Assembly (NCBI RefSeq): GCF_027744825.2
Contig: NC_071334.1
Span: 6,009,937-6,073,936 of the forward strand
DNA: 64,000 bases
From: Synchiropus splendidus
Taxonomy: Eukaryota > Chordata > Actinopteri > Syngnathiformes > Callionymidae
Direction of reading: 5' to 3'
Under the pieces are notes generated by a model. It made no database searches. It saw only the letters and a list, made by a program, of their open reading frames with translations, and had not been told where the DNA came from. This document shows positions 30,287 to 43,700 of the stretch, piece by piece. Within the stretch, counting starts at the first letter, position 1. Every line of letters begins with the position of its first letter. The position numbers were made by a program, and so were the translations under genes.

Positions 30287-32083
30287 TCAGTCACAGAGGA
30301 CGTCCTCAATCTGTTGGTACACTTGATCCAGCTGCAGTTCCTGGAAGATCTGCGACGCCTGCGCTTTACTTTGGTAGCGTCTCTCCTCAAAGCTGGAGGG
30401 ACTGAGGAAGAGAGAGGTGACAGGAGGCGGAGTGAAACTTACAGTGGCTGATATTTTACAGGCGACACAGGAACCGCCCATCAGTCAGGCACGTGTTTCT
30501 CTGCACACAAACCCTGAATAAAACCTATTATTCCAGTCCTAAGAGTGAGTCTATCCATACCGTTTTAGGAGACTTACAAGTCTAGTTTTCATAAACTATA
30601 ATGACCTTGACCCATGCGTCCAGCTGCACCGTCTCTCGATCAGGACCGTCATCATTCTCTCTTTACACTTCTTGCCAGCTGAATCCACGTCCACCTTGGA
30701 GGTCTTCAGGAGGTGCTGGAACTCCTGGGGACAAACATAGTCAGTGCCACCAGATGCCGAGCACCATGAGGGAGAATAGTTGAATCTTTGTTGAAAACAA
30801 AATCGGAGGAATAAATGAGGGAGAAATACAGGACATAGCAAACAAGAGGACAGACAGACGCTGTGCGACAGACACATGAATGTGACTCACCTTCACCGAG
30901 GTCCTGGAGCCCAGCAACAGCAGCAGAATTCTGGGGCCCTGCAGGAGCCGCACGGTCAGCTGCAGCTGCTGCGTCCAGCGCTCCAGCAGCCTCACGTAAC
31001 GCTTCAGTGAGCGGATGTGGTCCAACATCAGGACTGCGGCCCACCTCTGCTCCTCTTCAGCACTCCGGGACGGCCCGACTTCTCCCTCCTCGTTCCTTCT
31101 GAGGACCTCACTGAGGTCTACACACTGACCCCACAAACAAGTATGAAGGTTAACATCCACGCTGTCCAACCAGGCTGAGACAAGAGGGCGTCAGATGCAG
31201 AAAGAAGCTGTCAAGGCTCCAAAAGTATTGAATATCGGTTGGAAAACTGAGCTCATTGCACTGAATATCACACTCACACTTCATTACACTTCTGTGTCTC
31301 TGATGGAGAAAATATTTCCGGGTAGAAGGATGAGGGCCACACATTAAACAAGAAATAAATAACATTACACCTGGTTCACCTGGCACGCAAATGACAGCAG
31401 TGTTGCGAGTGTTTGGCGGCCACGGCAGGTTGTGCGCAAACAGTGTGTGAGGGAAATGTGAACTCACTTGCAGGTACTGCACCAGCTGGTGGACCATGGG
31501 CTCCGGTACCAGCACCCGGGCCTGCTCCACCAGCTTTTGTCTGATGGCCAGACATTGACCTCTGGATAGAGAAGGGGAAGACACTGAAATCCTGGGGGGT
31601 TCAGTGGGGTAGAGAGGGTGCAAATGGAAGGATGTGGTCAGGATGGGCCCGGTCTCTCCTCCCACTGCGCTCTGGATCTGGACCATCAGCCCTTCCTGGG
31701 CTGCAGACACACACAAAAATGATACGTTTTAAGTTTGTTTCAGTCTGAAAAGACAGAGTAACTTTCAGACGCCACTAGTTCTGTGGTTTTCATGGTTTTC
31801 ATACCAAGAATCCCGCAGTGGGTCAATTCATTGGAACTAAATGTTTTACTCCTCTGACAGTTTTGTTTACAATGTCGCTGTAAGTGCGCTTGTCAGCCCA
31901 AACAAATACTGACAAACTCCTCTAGCATGCATTTCATGACACGTTCTCGCAGATGTCCTAGTTTTGGAGAGTATTACATGGGGAGAGCGAGAGCTCACCG
32001 GGCAGCGGAAGCAGCTGGAACTCTCCTGCCCCACAGTAGATGGCCGACAACACCGCCGCCTCCTCCTCAGCAGCTTCCGCCAT
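30287..32083 (-). CDS. rwdd3: RWD domain-containing protein 3 (RSUME)
   Basis: RWDD3 enhances SUMO conjugation by acting on the UBC9 step and stabilises stress factors such as HIF-1alpha in mammals. Exons on the minus strand, first to last: 32083-31999, 31700-31468, 31124-30891, 30724-30606, 30401-30287. They total 261 residues (human 267). The N-terminus [18 protein letters not shown] begins the RWD domain (about residues 5-105), which includes the [13 protein letters not shown] segment typical of RWD folds. The C-terminal half contains [16 protein letters not shown] and the conserved [18 protein letters not shown]. The donor after exon 4 is weak (GTCATT), but phases fit only this joining. 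It is convergent with POP4 and divergent from PLEKHO2. Confidence 0.93.
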
Positions 32084-32968
32084 CACTCCAGTTTTCATTA
32101 CAGTCCACCTTCATAGCGATTTATTCCTCAAATGTAACTTTAAAACTGGTCGTATGAAATGACACGATCACCACTGAGGAAAATAAACATCTTCACCTGT
32201 CCGTCACTTTCATTGGATCCGTGTAGCAACGTGAGAACAAACTATAGTTCCGCGTGTGAAATATCCGCTGTCCTTGATAATTCGGTTGAAAATCTGCTTT
32301 AAATGTATTTATGATCTTGTTGAGTGACAAGTGTCCTCAGTAATAGGGAAATTGTTACACTTTTTTTCTGGTATATATATATTGCGTCCCGCATTTGAAA
32401 GTGAATAATATGTTCAACACACTTTCAGTTTGAATATAACTTGTTTTAAAAAAAATGTTTTTTTGTGAAGATCCTCTCATCCATTGCGACTGTATTCATC
32501 CATCCATAAACCACAGACGGCCCGTTTGAGAATTCAGCCATCCATTGTTATCATTCCACACCAGTTAACAAACACACCCAACCCGCCCATCTACACTGTG
32601 TCCATCTATGTGTTCGTCCACCGATTCAAGACTCCAAACCTTCCCACTCTTCCAAGTGTGGCGATGCCCAGTCACTGCCGCCTCACAGGCTCCGCATCTC
32701 GGTCCGTGTCCGGATCAGGCTCCTCCTCGACTCTATTCAAGAGCTGCACCGGAAACCAAACTTTTATCATCGAACTTTTCTCTCTCTCTCTCTCGCTCGC
32801 TCGCTCGCACTCCGAGGCAAAAGAGGAAATAAATCGTCAGCCCAGCCTGGTTCCGTATTGAAGAGCAGCGTTGGAAATGTTGACAGCATCGACGCTCGAC
32901 GCAGAAGCGGCGCGTTTGTGGCCGAGATAAAGATCAGCGTCGACGGACTCACATAACGGACCTGCATC
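32084..32968. promoter_or_regulatory. Shared divergent promoter region RWDD3 / PLEKHO2
   Basis: The two start codons point away from each other across 885 bp. The RWDD3 side is AT-rich beyond about 32150. The PLEKHO2 side is GC-richer with a (TC)n/(GCTC)n tract at about 32779-32810, likely in its 5'UTR or core promoter. A bidirectional promoter is possible but not shown. Confidence 0.45.
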
Positions 32969-35900
32969 ATGGAAGATGTGAGTATCTGCTCGCAGCCGCT
33001 GGCTCTTCCGGCTTGTTGACGGACAACTGTTGAACAACCACCGACCTCTTTCACACGCACATCTCAAGTCCACCATCCGTTTTTCTCATATGCCATCGGT
33101 GACCGGAGCACCTGCCCGCCGGTCACTGCGCTTTATTGCAGGGGGAAAAACACACACTTTAGACCGCGTGAACAAGAACAGGTCGCACACTTTCATTTCG
33201 CGACGCACACGACTTTGATTTATAAGAAGGAGCGCAAGACCTTTTAAGGAACCCGTTAAGGGAAGTTTAGGGGACAGTTGTACGACACGCCCAACTCCGT
33301 CCTGATGCAATAAAGACGTGTTTTCATGCGCGTTCGTCATCACATGATAAATATAACATCAAATATAGTCACTGTCAGATATGTTGCACTGCACAAGAGG
33401 CACGGATGGATTTGACTCCCTCATACAGTGATTCTAAATCTGCATCGCTTTCTGATTTAAGTTTGAATATGCTCCTAATCGTTGTTATTTTTTAAACTAC
33501 TCCAGGGATGTTGGAGCAATAATTACAACATACTGCTGTTTGCGTTGCATTTTTCTGGATTCGCAGTGACAATTGAATCATTTGAAAGGTGGAAATAAAA
33601 GTGAATTAAGTAAAGGGATCCAGTTTTTTTAATTTTCTTTTTAGATGTTATCATTTTGCCTCCATTTACCTTCCTATCGTACACTAGAGGACAGAAATCG
33701 GAGTGTGAAGTAAGGCGGGTTGCAAAAGTTTTCCTCCGTCCTCGGCCCGACTGTCTCACTGTCTCTTTGTTTAATCTCAGAAATGAGGAAGGTCCTCACA
33801 TGGTCATTAGTCTCCCTGGTCAGTGCCCTGGCCTGCAGCAGGCTGAGGGGTCTCTCTGACCCTTTTTCATGGAAGAGGAAACAGACACTCACATTATGTC
33901 CGAGCGGCTCACAACAATGCCGCCTCTCTGTTTCCCCTCATGCTGCCCAGGACTCGGCAGCAGCAGACACATATGTGTCTGTCTGTCCACTTGTGCTGAC
34001 CGCATCATTATGTGGTGAGACCGAAGCTCTCGGAAGGGTCGTCCGTGGCCCTTCAAGTGCCCGGCTGGGGCGTGACTGTCGCGTCCATCTGCTCCACAAA
34101 CACTCGGCTTACATGACAATACATGTACAGGGCTGGTGTTGGTGCTTAGAGTGTTGAAGTCGGTGCACAGTGAATAGTCTGTGGCATGTTGCCATCATAG
34201 CATCACACAAGGACGCAGTTGTAGTGTTCATGGTAATGGGGATCAATGTTTCCTGAAGCACTAGAATGCGTCAATTTAAGCAACACAAAAGCGTTTTCTC
34301 ACATGAAGCACGAGCATCTCAAGCGATTTCACCTGGTCTCTCAGGTTACAAACAAGCCGTTTTGTCTTTGTATACTGTGCAGTACCGATTAAAAAGCATC
34401 ACATGCATCGCAGTACTGTTGCCAGCACTTTTGCGAGACGTATACTGTATTTGTGTGCCGTGAGGAGGTGAGAAATTTGAACGGCAGAATGTGTTGTGGG
34501 TGAGAAACTTGTGACATTAGCAGTGCAGAACATAAAGGCGTTCAAAGGATGTAACAGCTCAGTAGCGCCTCACAGGTTATTACAGTGTAACGGCACATTT
34601 GTCAATGAAAAATTCAGTGTTTCTCTATTAAATACTGACTGAGCAGCTACTTGGCTGCACCTCTCTTTCTCAACCACCAGAGGGCACCGTGCTCTGAATC
34701 TGACTGATGACGGCAAAGACGTGCCGGGTCAAAATATAGCCTGTGAATTCTGCTGTCGCTGGAGTCAGCTCTCATGTCTGATAGTGAAATAGAGTACGTT
34801 TATTCAACTAATCGATAAGACCAGGGGTTCTGAACCTTTTTGATCTCGTGGCCCACCCTTCCCCGAACAAATGGACCCGAGGCCCGTTCAATACAACTGA
34901 TTCATGACTCTTGATTTCATTTGTGATCTACTTATCTACAAATCTACTTACACGTAAACAAACCGAAACCTTGTGAAATGACATGAAACCATGTGATCAT
35001 CGCAGAGATATTTGTCATGGAAAAGTCCAAACAGCAGCAGAACCAGGTGCAAGTCATGTTCATCAAATTAAATAAAGAAAAAAAGGAAAAATACACTTGA
35101 TGCAAACTGTTGATACAATTGGAAAAAATCAATAAATTCAGAATAAAATAAATATGATGTGATAAAACCATGTCTAAATATCATAAAATAAAGTAAAGTG
35201 TAAATGAAAGTAAGTAAATAAAGTACATCATTTTCAAAACTGCTTCAACAGGTGCTTTCATGGACAGTGTTTACTGTTGGGGGCGGCATCTCTTTCTTTA
35301 TCATTTTTTTCTTTTCAAGAACTTCTCCATAGTTGGTAACTATCACAGATCTGCAGCTGTCAAGTCAATGTAGTGACACACCACTGCCACCATATGTGGC
35401 TAATGTATTAAAACTGAGCGTCTCACAGCCCAAAGCTGTAAAACAAAAAACTTTTTTTTGCGGCCCTCTAGGAGGCGCTGGCGGCCTTTCCATGGGCCCT
35501 GGCCCTATGGTTAAGAAACACTGGATTAGACTACGTGTTTGTTGGTGTGTTTGGTAACATCCGCTGAAGAATGTTTTTGTAGCATTAGCCGCCAGGCTAA
35601 CCGGTTCCGACAGGTCGACACTTCTGATAAGTTTTTCCCTCATAGGGTGGCGGGGTTGGTGTTCTATAGTGATGGGTGGATGAGGCTTCATGAAACAGTA
35701 TCGCAGGGTGGATGAAACAGCGTCCTCATGTTCAGAGGCCACTAGATGGCGCTGTTGGATTAGAAATGATGTGAGGTTTCATTGAATGAGTTGTCCAAAC
35801 ATTTTATTTATCTGGTGGCCTCTGAGAATCATCACACTGTTTCATGAAGCCTCATCTAGCATCACTAGTGTTGGACACCTGGATCAGAGAAGCACTTCCC

Positions 35901-38900
35901 CATCTCAAGTGGTTCATTGGCAGATGAGTCTAGCTCAGGATGGAGGCCTGGAGAGTGCCCCTGGGGTTTTAGGTCACAGGAACAAATTACAGCTTGTTTT
36001 TCTGCTGGTGATCTTCTGCTCGTGTTGTTTGTTCACCAGCTTGGACTCGAGCTTCTGCCTGTAGGTGTTGTTGGCCCCTCTTCAGTTTGCTTTGGACGTC
36101 TCTGACTGTGCCTTTGTTCCCTTCTCAATGAAGGAGGTCCAGCTCTGAACACATTTGCAGAAGTTTCTGGTGGTTCTGAGAAGAGAAGCCTGGTTGGATC
36201 ACTGTTGCGTGGAGGTCAGGAGACAACAGCAACAGCGTGTCAGTAGTGAGCTGGTGTTGCAGTCAGGACAGGCGGAGCAGTGGAGCAGAGCATACCAAGA
36301 CAAGACTTGGCTGCAGTGGAAGGTATGAGGATTTCAAAACATCCTCATCCACGACTCCGGCTCCTGCCTTCTGGTCCGAGGTGGCTGGTCTCTTCCAAGT
36401 CAGAACCACGCAAACTACCCTCACCATACTTCAGCGGCCAGCTCATCACTTCTATGAATCTCGTGTCTTCCACGATGACGGATGAAATGCTGAGCTGCAC
36501 CGTCAGTGACCTCTCTCTCTCCCTTCCTTCCTCCTCCCTCCTGCCTGTCTTCCTCTCTGGGGTCCATCTACCTGGGCTGGGATTCCCCCCAACCTGGGTC
36601 AGTCAAAGTTCAAAAACAAAACCCAGAATTCCATGTACACTCTTCATTTATTGTGTGCTCAGACTAAACTATTTTTTTTAAAGAGCTGCAGCCGTATTTC
36701 CCCCTCGTGGGTTAATAAACATGAGGAGAACCTTGGCAAAGGGACGGCGTGTGTAAAGTGTCTGCAAAATAAAAGGCGTTTCATGTTGTAATAGATTTCT
36801 CAGTTACACTCTTGGCGCCTCATTGCTCACTCAATAAAACAGCCAAGCGTTAGCAATAGCAGAGCGGATAGAGGGAGCATATGCTCCACATCTGCATCAA
36901 CCTTTCCTCAGTATCTTTCCATGAAACATGTGGTGACATCATGAGGATGAAAGAACACGCGCAGATTGAGTCCATCCACTCCTTCTTTTAGGAAACAGGG
37001 TGCGGCCGTGGGTGTCTGGAACTCCCCCATCGCTTATTGCTTCATACAGTATTTGGACGTCTGTTTGCTGTTTTAGCTGGACACTTACTGCGTAGCACGA
37101 CCAAAATATTTTGAGAATTGAAGTTAAAATACGACTGTAACAGGCCTGTCTTGGTGCACAAGTCTGCTCACTGGTCCGGCACATGACGGCTGGGAGAACT
37201 GGACCAGTGTCGTAGTCCAGCTTTAAAGATGCTTGCCAGCACTGTAGCCAGACTGCGTTACCTAGATCGGTGCTTTTCAACCGCTGTGCCGTGAGGACGG
37301 TCAGGTGTGTTGAGGGAAATGATCTTGTTGTCTGGAGATAGAGTTCTACCATCTACCAACGTGAGGAGATCACATAGATTCCGTCACATTCTTTCTATAC
37401 ACCGTAGATCTATGCTGATGCGCTGCTCTTCCCACACGCTTGCTGCGAAGAAGCCGCTCAAATGCACAACTTCCAGTTGTTTTTAAACCTGATGTGCCTC
37501 TAACTTGACCACACACTTTCACCACAGAATAATTGAGTGATCTTTGTCGGACCTGCGTCGCCCAAAACTGTCTGCACCGAAGAGCTAACAGAGCTAATGC
37601 CGAACGTGACGCCACACTTCAAAACTTTATTGACACTCGCAGACTGTCAAAAGTTTGCTCCGTGGTTTAAAAGTTGGCTAAAAACTAAATGTAGAACCAA
37701 ATAAATGTGATCCTAAATGTGAAGAGTCGTTGTTATGAAGAAAGCTGAGCCGAAGAATGTTAAATATTTGTATGGAAATCCCCAAGCTACAGTAAAAACA
37801 CGTAAAGGAGATAAAATGAAATCAAAACAGACAATTAGTACAAATAAATCTTGATATATTTCTGCCATATTGTCCGCCCCCTTTCTGTAGACATTTTTAA
37901 ATAAATACATTTTCTGCAATTTGTTCCGGCAAATAGCCAAGTGTCAGTAGCAACAATTTTTCACAAATTGAAAGGGATTTTCTAAAGGACTAAGCACCAT
38001 AGCGCTTTGGCTGAAAATCCGTTGGTGGTGAGTTTTGGGGAACGAAGTGAGCTGTGGCTTAAAAGAGTTTTAAAAACACTGACCTAGATAATCTGGTTAA
38101 TTTTACCATGAACTAAACCAGATTATACTTTGAATTTCATTTTCCAATATCTACTATTGTCTTCATAGAATAGTGCTTCAAGTACCAGTTCAACACCAAA
38201 AAATAAGAGAGACATACATATTATATTTTTACGGACATCATTTTAAACATTACAAGGAAAACCATCCAAAAAATAGTGTTGATTCATTTCATTCTGAAGC
38301 AACAAGGGTGAAAACCAATCCAAATTTGAGGTTGCTGTTGCTGTTACATATTGCTAACCATCAAATGCTAAATAACAGCAGACCATTGAGCGTGAGCAAT
38401 GAACGTGAACTGGACAATGCAATGAAACGATTTTGTAGTTGGTTGGGAGGTGGATTCAGGAGGAAGCTGCTTCTGCTGGTGTTGAAAAACCATGACCACA
38501 TCCGATATGAATGTGGTCACTGAGGATGCATGTGTGAATACTTCATGCTGTCGTGCTACCAGAAAACGCAGTGGCCACGTGCAAAGTCGTCCTACTGTCT
38601 TAAGTTCAACTCAAGAGAAGGATTTGTCGCTGCAGCCTGGTGGCGGATCAGTCACTGCTGAACCCTCCAGAGAAGATTCCTCACTCACAACAGTCTGAGT
38701 TCACTTGTGTGAGTGTCAAACTCAAGGCCACATCCGATCTGATATGACATTCAAGCACCGCAAACCCGATCAAGTCACCCAGTACTCAGTACTACAATAA
38801 CAAGACGATCGACACAGGATGCCAAAGATGAACAAACTTTGGAGGTCGACTTGTGTCACGTTTATTTTCCTTTCACAGTCAACTTTATGGTGTTTCCGTG

Positions 38901-40679
38901 GCGGCTGCCTCGCCCTCCCTAGTCCAGGGGGATTTCACCCAAGAGCTCGGACTGACGCCTCTGGCTCTTCATCCACTTCAACTTCCTCTTATAGTTGAAA
39001 AAAGGTGGATAAATTTGGTGGACTGATCTGCTCAAGCTCTGTGTGAGTTGCAGCAGCAGGGTCGGCGTGAAAACCAGCCCATTCCAGATGCTCCTTGACC
39101 TAGAACTTAAGCAGAAGCAGATGTGTGTCAGACCCTCCGCCCTTCTCATGTTCAGGCTCTTCACCGTCGCCTTGTTCAAGGTCAAAGCCTGTGGCTGAAG
39201 CCTGTGTTTCCTCAGCAAAATCCACTTCCTGCGTCAGCTGATCGCTCAGAGGGCTGTCGGTCAGTCTTCAGTCTCAGCGGCATCGCAGCGGCGTGTGTCA
39301 CTCTGGACGACACGGTCCACACCTGCACTCGCGCAGTTAGTCACTGTGTTTTGGGGAATGTTTGGGCTTCAGCTCTGCTGACGCTGCGGGTGAGTTCGGT
39401 GCAGCTGTGAGACTGGATCGACTCCTCTGCGTAATCCTGTTGCCATCTCATGCTAACGTTAGCTAGCGCTGTCCAGCCATTTTGAAACCGAACGGTGACA
39501 AGTTCACGCACACTTCTGAAGCGACACGAGTTGCACGGTTTGATTTCTGGGCTGAACAACACCACGCCTGTGGACAAATGCAGTTGGAGGCCTTTAGTTT
39601 CCTGATTCTTTAAATTCAAAGCATCAATCTCCAAGGTGAATCAAACATTCTTGCTTCTCTTTGCAGTCAAATATTGGCTCCAGCAGCAGCGTCTACTCGC
39701 TCTGCAAACGTTGAATTCAGAGGGAACAATTGCGAAGACCAACTTCTGCTTTAAATTGAGGAAACATCTCCGGCCACTTCCCACTGTTATTGAACATTGA
39801 AATTGCACTTATTTGTATGCAAGTTTTGTCTTCTAAAAATATATATACCTGTTCTGATCCTGATTTTATGGATCAGATTTCCAAACTTGGATGAAGGGAG
39901 GGGGGTTGATCTTCTGGAAGCCCTGACCACGGCTCTCCTCGAAGCCCTTGACCATTGGTTTCAGCTTTAAACACAGCCCAAGTGGGTCGACCAAAGCTTA
40001 CGTCTGCCAGATAGTCACATCTCGCACCTCTCTAACAGGAAGTATGCTTTTAAATAGAATGCTCATTTCCCCTCTGGAGGTCAATGTGTCATACAGGCAA
40101 ATAAGACCATTTCAAAGAAACCCCTTTGTCTTGTTATTGGAAAATCCGCTTGTGGACCCAACAGGCCTCTAGCTAGGAGGGTGTTTCCACCCGGTAATTT
40201 GGCTAAATATGATCGAAATTCGACAATTCTCGACTCTTTTGTTGATGTAGCTTGGCCGTCGTGAGAGCGGAAAAGTTCCTAAAGTTTTGAACTTATCCAC
40301 AATTTCCTCCTTTTAGAAAGCGCTATTTTGTAGCGCTTGTCGCATAAGATCGAAATAGCTTGACTGGGATCAAATTTCATGTCTATTTATTTTGTATGAG
40401 CAAAAGCAAACAAAAGTTTGCTCCTCTTCAGGGATGTTTCTCACTACACAATGTTCTAGGGTTTCCACTACTCTGAATGGACTTGAAATTCTTATACAAA
40501 TATTTTCAAGACATGAAAAGAGCTTTAGTTTAAATAATATAAATAATAATAATAAATAATAAAAACTTGAATATAGCCACCATCGTGATTTATTGTGACA
40601 TTGACAAAGTGATGTAAAATAAACAATATTTTCAGATTAGATTTTTTTTAATCGAATCGAATATATATATATATTCAAA

Positions 40680-40733
<54 letters not shown>

Positions 40734-43700
40734 TTTGAATGAATGAATGTTTAAAGGTGTGAACATTTAGAAAACCATCACAGATCCACAGAAAGAAGCT
40801 GAACAGAACTGTAGACATTTAGCTTGTAGTATTATTTCAAATGAATCAGGGTCAGCTGAGTAAAACAGCTGCATCTGAAAGTGGCAACCATGATGTGACT
40901 CAGGCGTATTGTTTGTTTTTAAATTATTTTTGTACAAATAGATGTTTCCAGCTTGTTTTTTACAAAGCACATAGTTAAGTCAGTCATTGGCATGGTGTGT
41001 CTGGAGGGGAATGGATTGGAGGTGGGGTTAGGGCCTCAAAATCCTGGCTAAAAATCAAGTATTTCACCGACTGATACTGGGCTGCGGCCCCGTGGTTAGA
41101 GGTCTTAAGTTGGTCTCTTGAACACCATTTGTTTCCACTGGTATTTTCAGGAAGTGAAAGCTGAGCTGGTCCAAGGTCAGGAGCTGAAGCTGCAGGGGAA
41201 GGCTGGCTGGATAAAGAAGGCTGTGGGGCGACTCCTGCCCAGCTACAAGGAGCGCTACGTTCATCTGGAGAAGACAGAGATCGCCGTGTATGAGAATGAG
41301 GTGACGACAAATAAAGAAACACGGTTGCACGTCCGGTTCAGTCAAGCTCAAGCCTCTTGTTTGTTTTCCTGCAGGACTTGAAGAACTGTCTGGAGCGACT
41401 GGACCTGGAGAACTATGACATGTGTCAGGAACTGAAGAGTCCTTTCAAGAAGAAGCACAGACTGGTCCTCATCCATTCTGCCAAGGCGGGAAACAAGGTC
41501 AGCGCCGACCTGGCTCCACCTTCTATGTTGTACTTGCTTGGTGCTCTGGACAGCTTTGCTACCCATGAGCCTCAGTGTGAGGAGGGGCAGCACCTTCCCC
41601 CTATTCCTTCCACGCATCGCTGGTTCTTGGTTTTGGCGACCGACATGAGAGTTTTTTCCAAGTTTTGGGGAGCCTGAGGTTGATGGACCAAGTCGCCTGG
41701 CAGTTGGGTTCTTCCTCCTCACAGAGGAAAGGATGGGCCTTAGTCCGTCCCCAGACGGTGGGGTCACATTGGTCACTCATGGCCACGCTGCTGTCCTGCA
41801 GGTGCCAGATATGAAGTTCCAGACTCAAAGTGCGGAGGAGAAGGAAGCCTGGATCAAGGCTCTGGCCGATGGCATCAATCGCGCAAAGAACAAGGTCTTC
41901 GACGAGGTAATTCTGAAAATCTCTTCCCAAGCTCATCGTGTCTGCAGAAGTGGGCGACTGAGTGTGAGACCTTCTCGCAGATCAAAGTGGACGAGAGCTG
42001 CAACCTGGATCATGTCACTCGTTCGAGACCCAAAGGGAACCGTGGGCGGCGGCCTCCCACCAGGATTCACATGAAAGAGGTTCCTATAACAAGTCTTCTT
42101 CTTCTTTGGGCTTCTCCCTTCAGTGGTGGCCACAGCGGATCATCTTCCTCCATCTCCCCCTGTCCTCTGCTTCCTCTTCTCTCAAACCTACAAACCTCAT
42201 GTCCTCCTTCACCACCTCCATCACTCTCCTCTTTGGCCTTCCTCTCCACCTTCTGCCTGGTAGTTCCAACCTCAACATCTTCATCTACCTATGTACTGGC
42301 TCTCTCTCTCCTCTGTACATGTCCAAACCATCTCCATCTAGCCTCTCTGACTTGGTCTCCTAAACACCTGAGCACATGTGCTGTCCCTCTGATCCTATCA
42401 TCATCCTGCTCACTCCCAGAGAGAAGCTCAGCATCTTCATCTCTGCTACCTCCAGCTCTGCCTCCTGTCTTTTCCTCAGTGCCACTGTTTCCAAACCATC
42501 CAACATTGCTGGCCTCACCACACTTTTGGACACTTTCCCTTTCATCCTTGCCGACAGCCTTTTGTCACACATCACACCTGACACTTTTCTCCAATGATTC
42601 CATCCTGCCTGCACCCGCTTCTTTACCTCTTTCTCACACTCTCCATACCCATCACTACTGAACAGCATAATCCCAGCCCAATAGACTGTTGCTGCACTGG
42701 TTTGTCGCTGAGCTACACATCAGTATCACATAGTGACATCTGAAACAAAAATCCGTTCTGTGGTTGATGTGTCTGGTGTGATCTGGGTCTCAAAGGTGGC
42801 AGACCTGTCCTCTGACGGGATCCTGCGTCTGGATCTGGACCTGGAGAATGCTGTCCTTTCCCCTGGGAACCAACTGAGCGCTGTTGCTGAAGCTGAGGAA
42901 GATGGCAGTAGAGGGGAAGCAGCTGGAGAACCAGGCGAGACTCAGGAAGCCGAGCCCGTCGTCAAGAAGAAGGTGGTGATGCCACCGATGCCCCCCAGCA
43001 AAGGAACCAAACCCATTCTGATACCAGCTGGTGACGAGGACTCGGAGCAGGTACAGAGATGAAATGAATGTGTGAATGAAATGGTGCTGAGTTGTGATGC
43101 GCAGTTGAGGTTTCATGAAACAGTGTCCTGATTTTCAGAGGCCACCAGATGGCGCTGCTTGCTGTAAAATGTTTGGACTTGAACAACTCAATGAAACCTC
43201 ACATCATTTCTAAACCAAGAGCGCCATCTAGCGGCCTCTGAAAATCAGGACCCTGTTTCATCAACCCTGCGATACAGTTTCATGAAGCCTCATCCACCCA
43301 TCACTAGCCCTGAGTAAACAGCTGATTCAAAACTCAACATTGAAATAACATCCACGCACCAGTCCTGGAGCAGATGTTTTCCCTTGATCTTGACTGATAG
43401 TCTCCTCTTGTCTTGAAGCTCCATGAGCCTTCACCTCCTGCTCCAGATGCTGATGTTTCCATGAAGGGGGAAGGCGCCGCGGAGACGTCTCCTGAAGCAG
43501 TGAAAAAGCCGCCTCCCACTCCCCCGGCTAAACCCGCCAGCAGGTCCACGAGTGATGAAGTGGAGTCCTCAGCGGCCTCCCACCCTCCCGCTCCTCCACC
43601 CACCAACATGAAACCTTCATGCACAGAAGACATGGAGGAAGAAGGAGAAACTCCAGCTGTTCTCAGCGCAGAAGAAGACGCTCTCTCTGACATCAGTTCC

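Larger units (their letters stand above)
32978..41150 (+). other. PLEKHO2 intron 1 (8.2 kb)
   Basis: No second gene is recognisable in this intron. It contains a CTCF-like site near 34675, hAT-like elements at 34822-35523 and 37268-38081, a foldback element at 35669-35866, and a 68-bp palindrome at 40673-40740. Open frames such as 38919-39218 (minus) are unsupported. Confidence 0.6.

Noticed and set aside
38919..39218. 99-codon minus-strand frame in PLEKHO2 intron 1
   Set aside because: No recognised domain, no splice support; consistent with chance in a long intron.
41987..42661. 224-codon + strand frame after PLEKHO2 exon 5
   Set aside because: Its first part is exon 5 and the rest is antisense LINE sequence in intron 5; not a separate gene.
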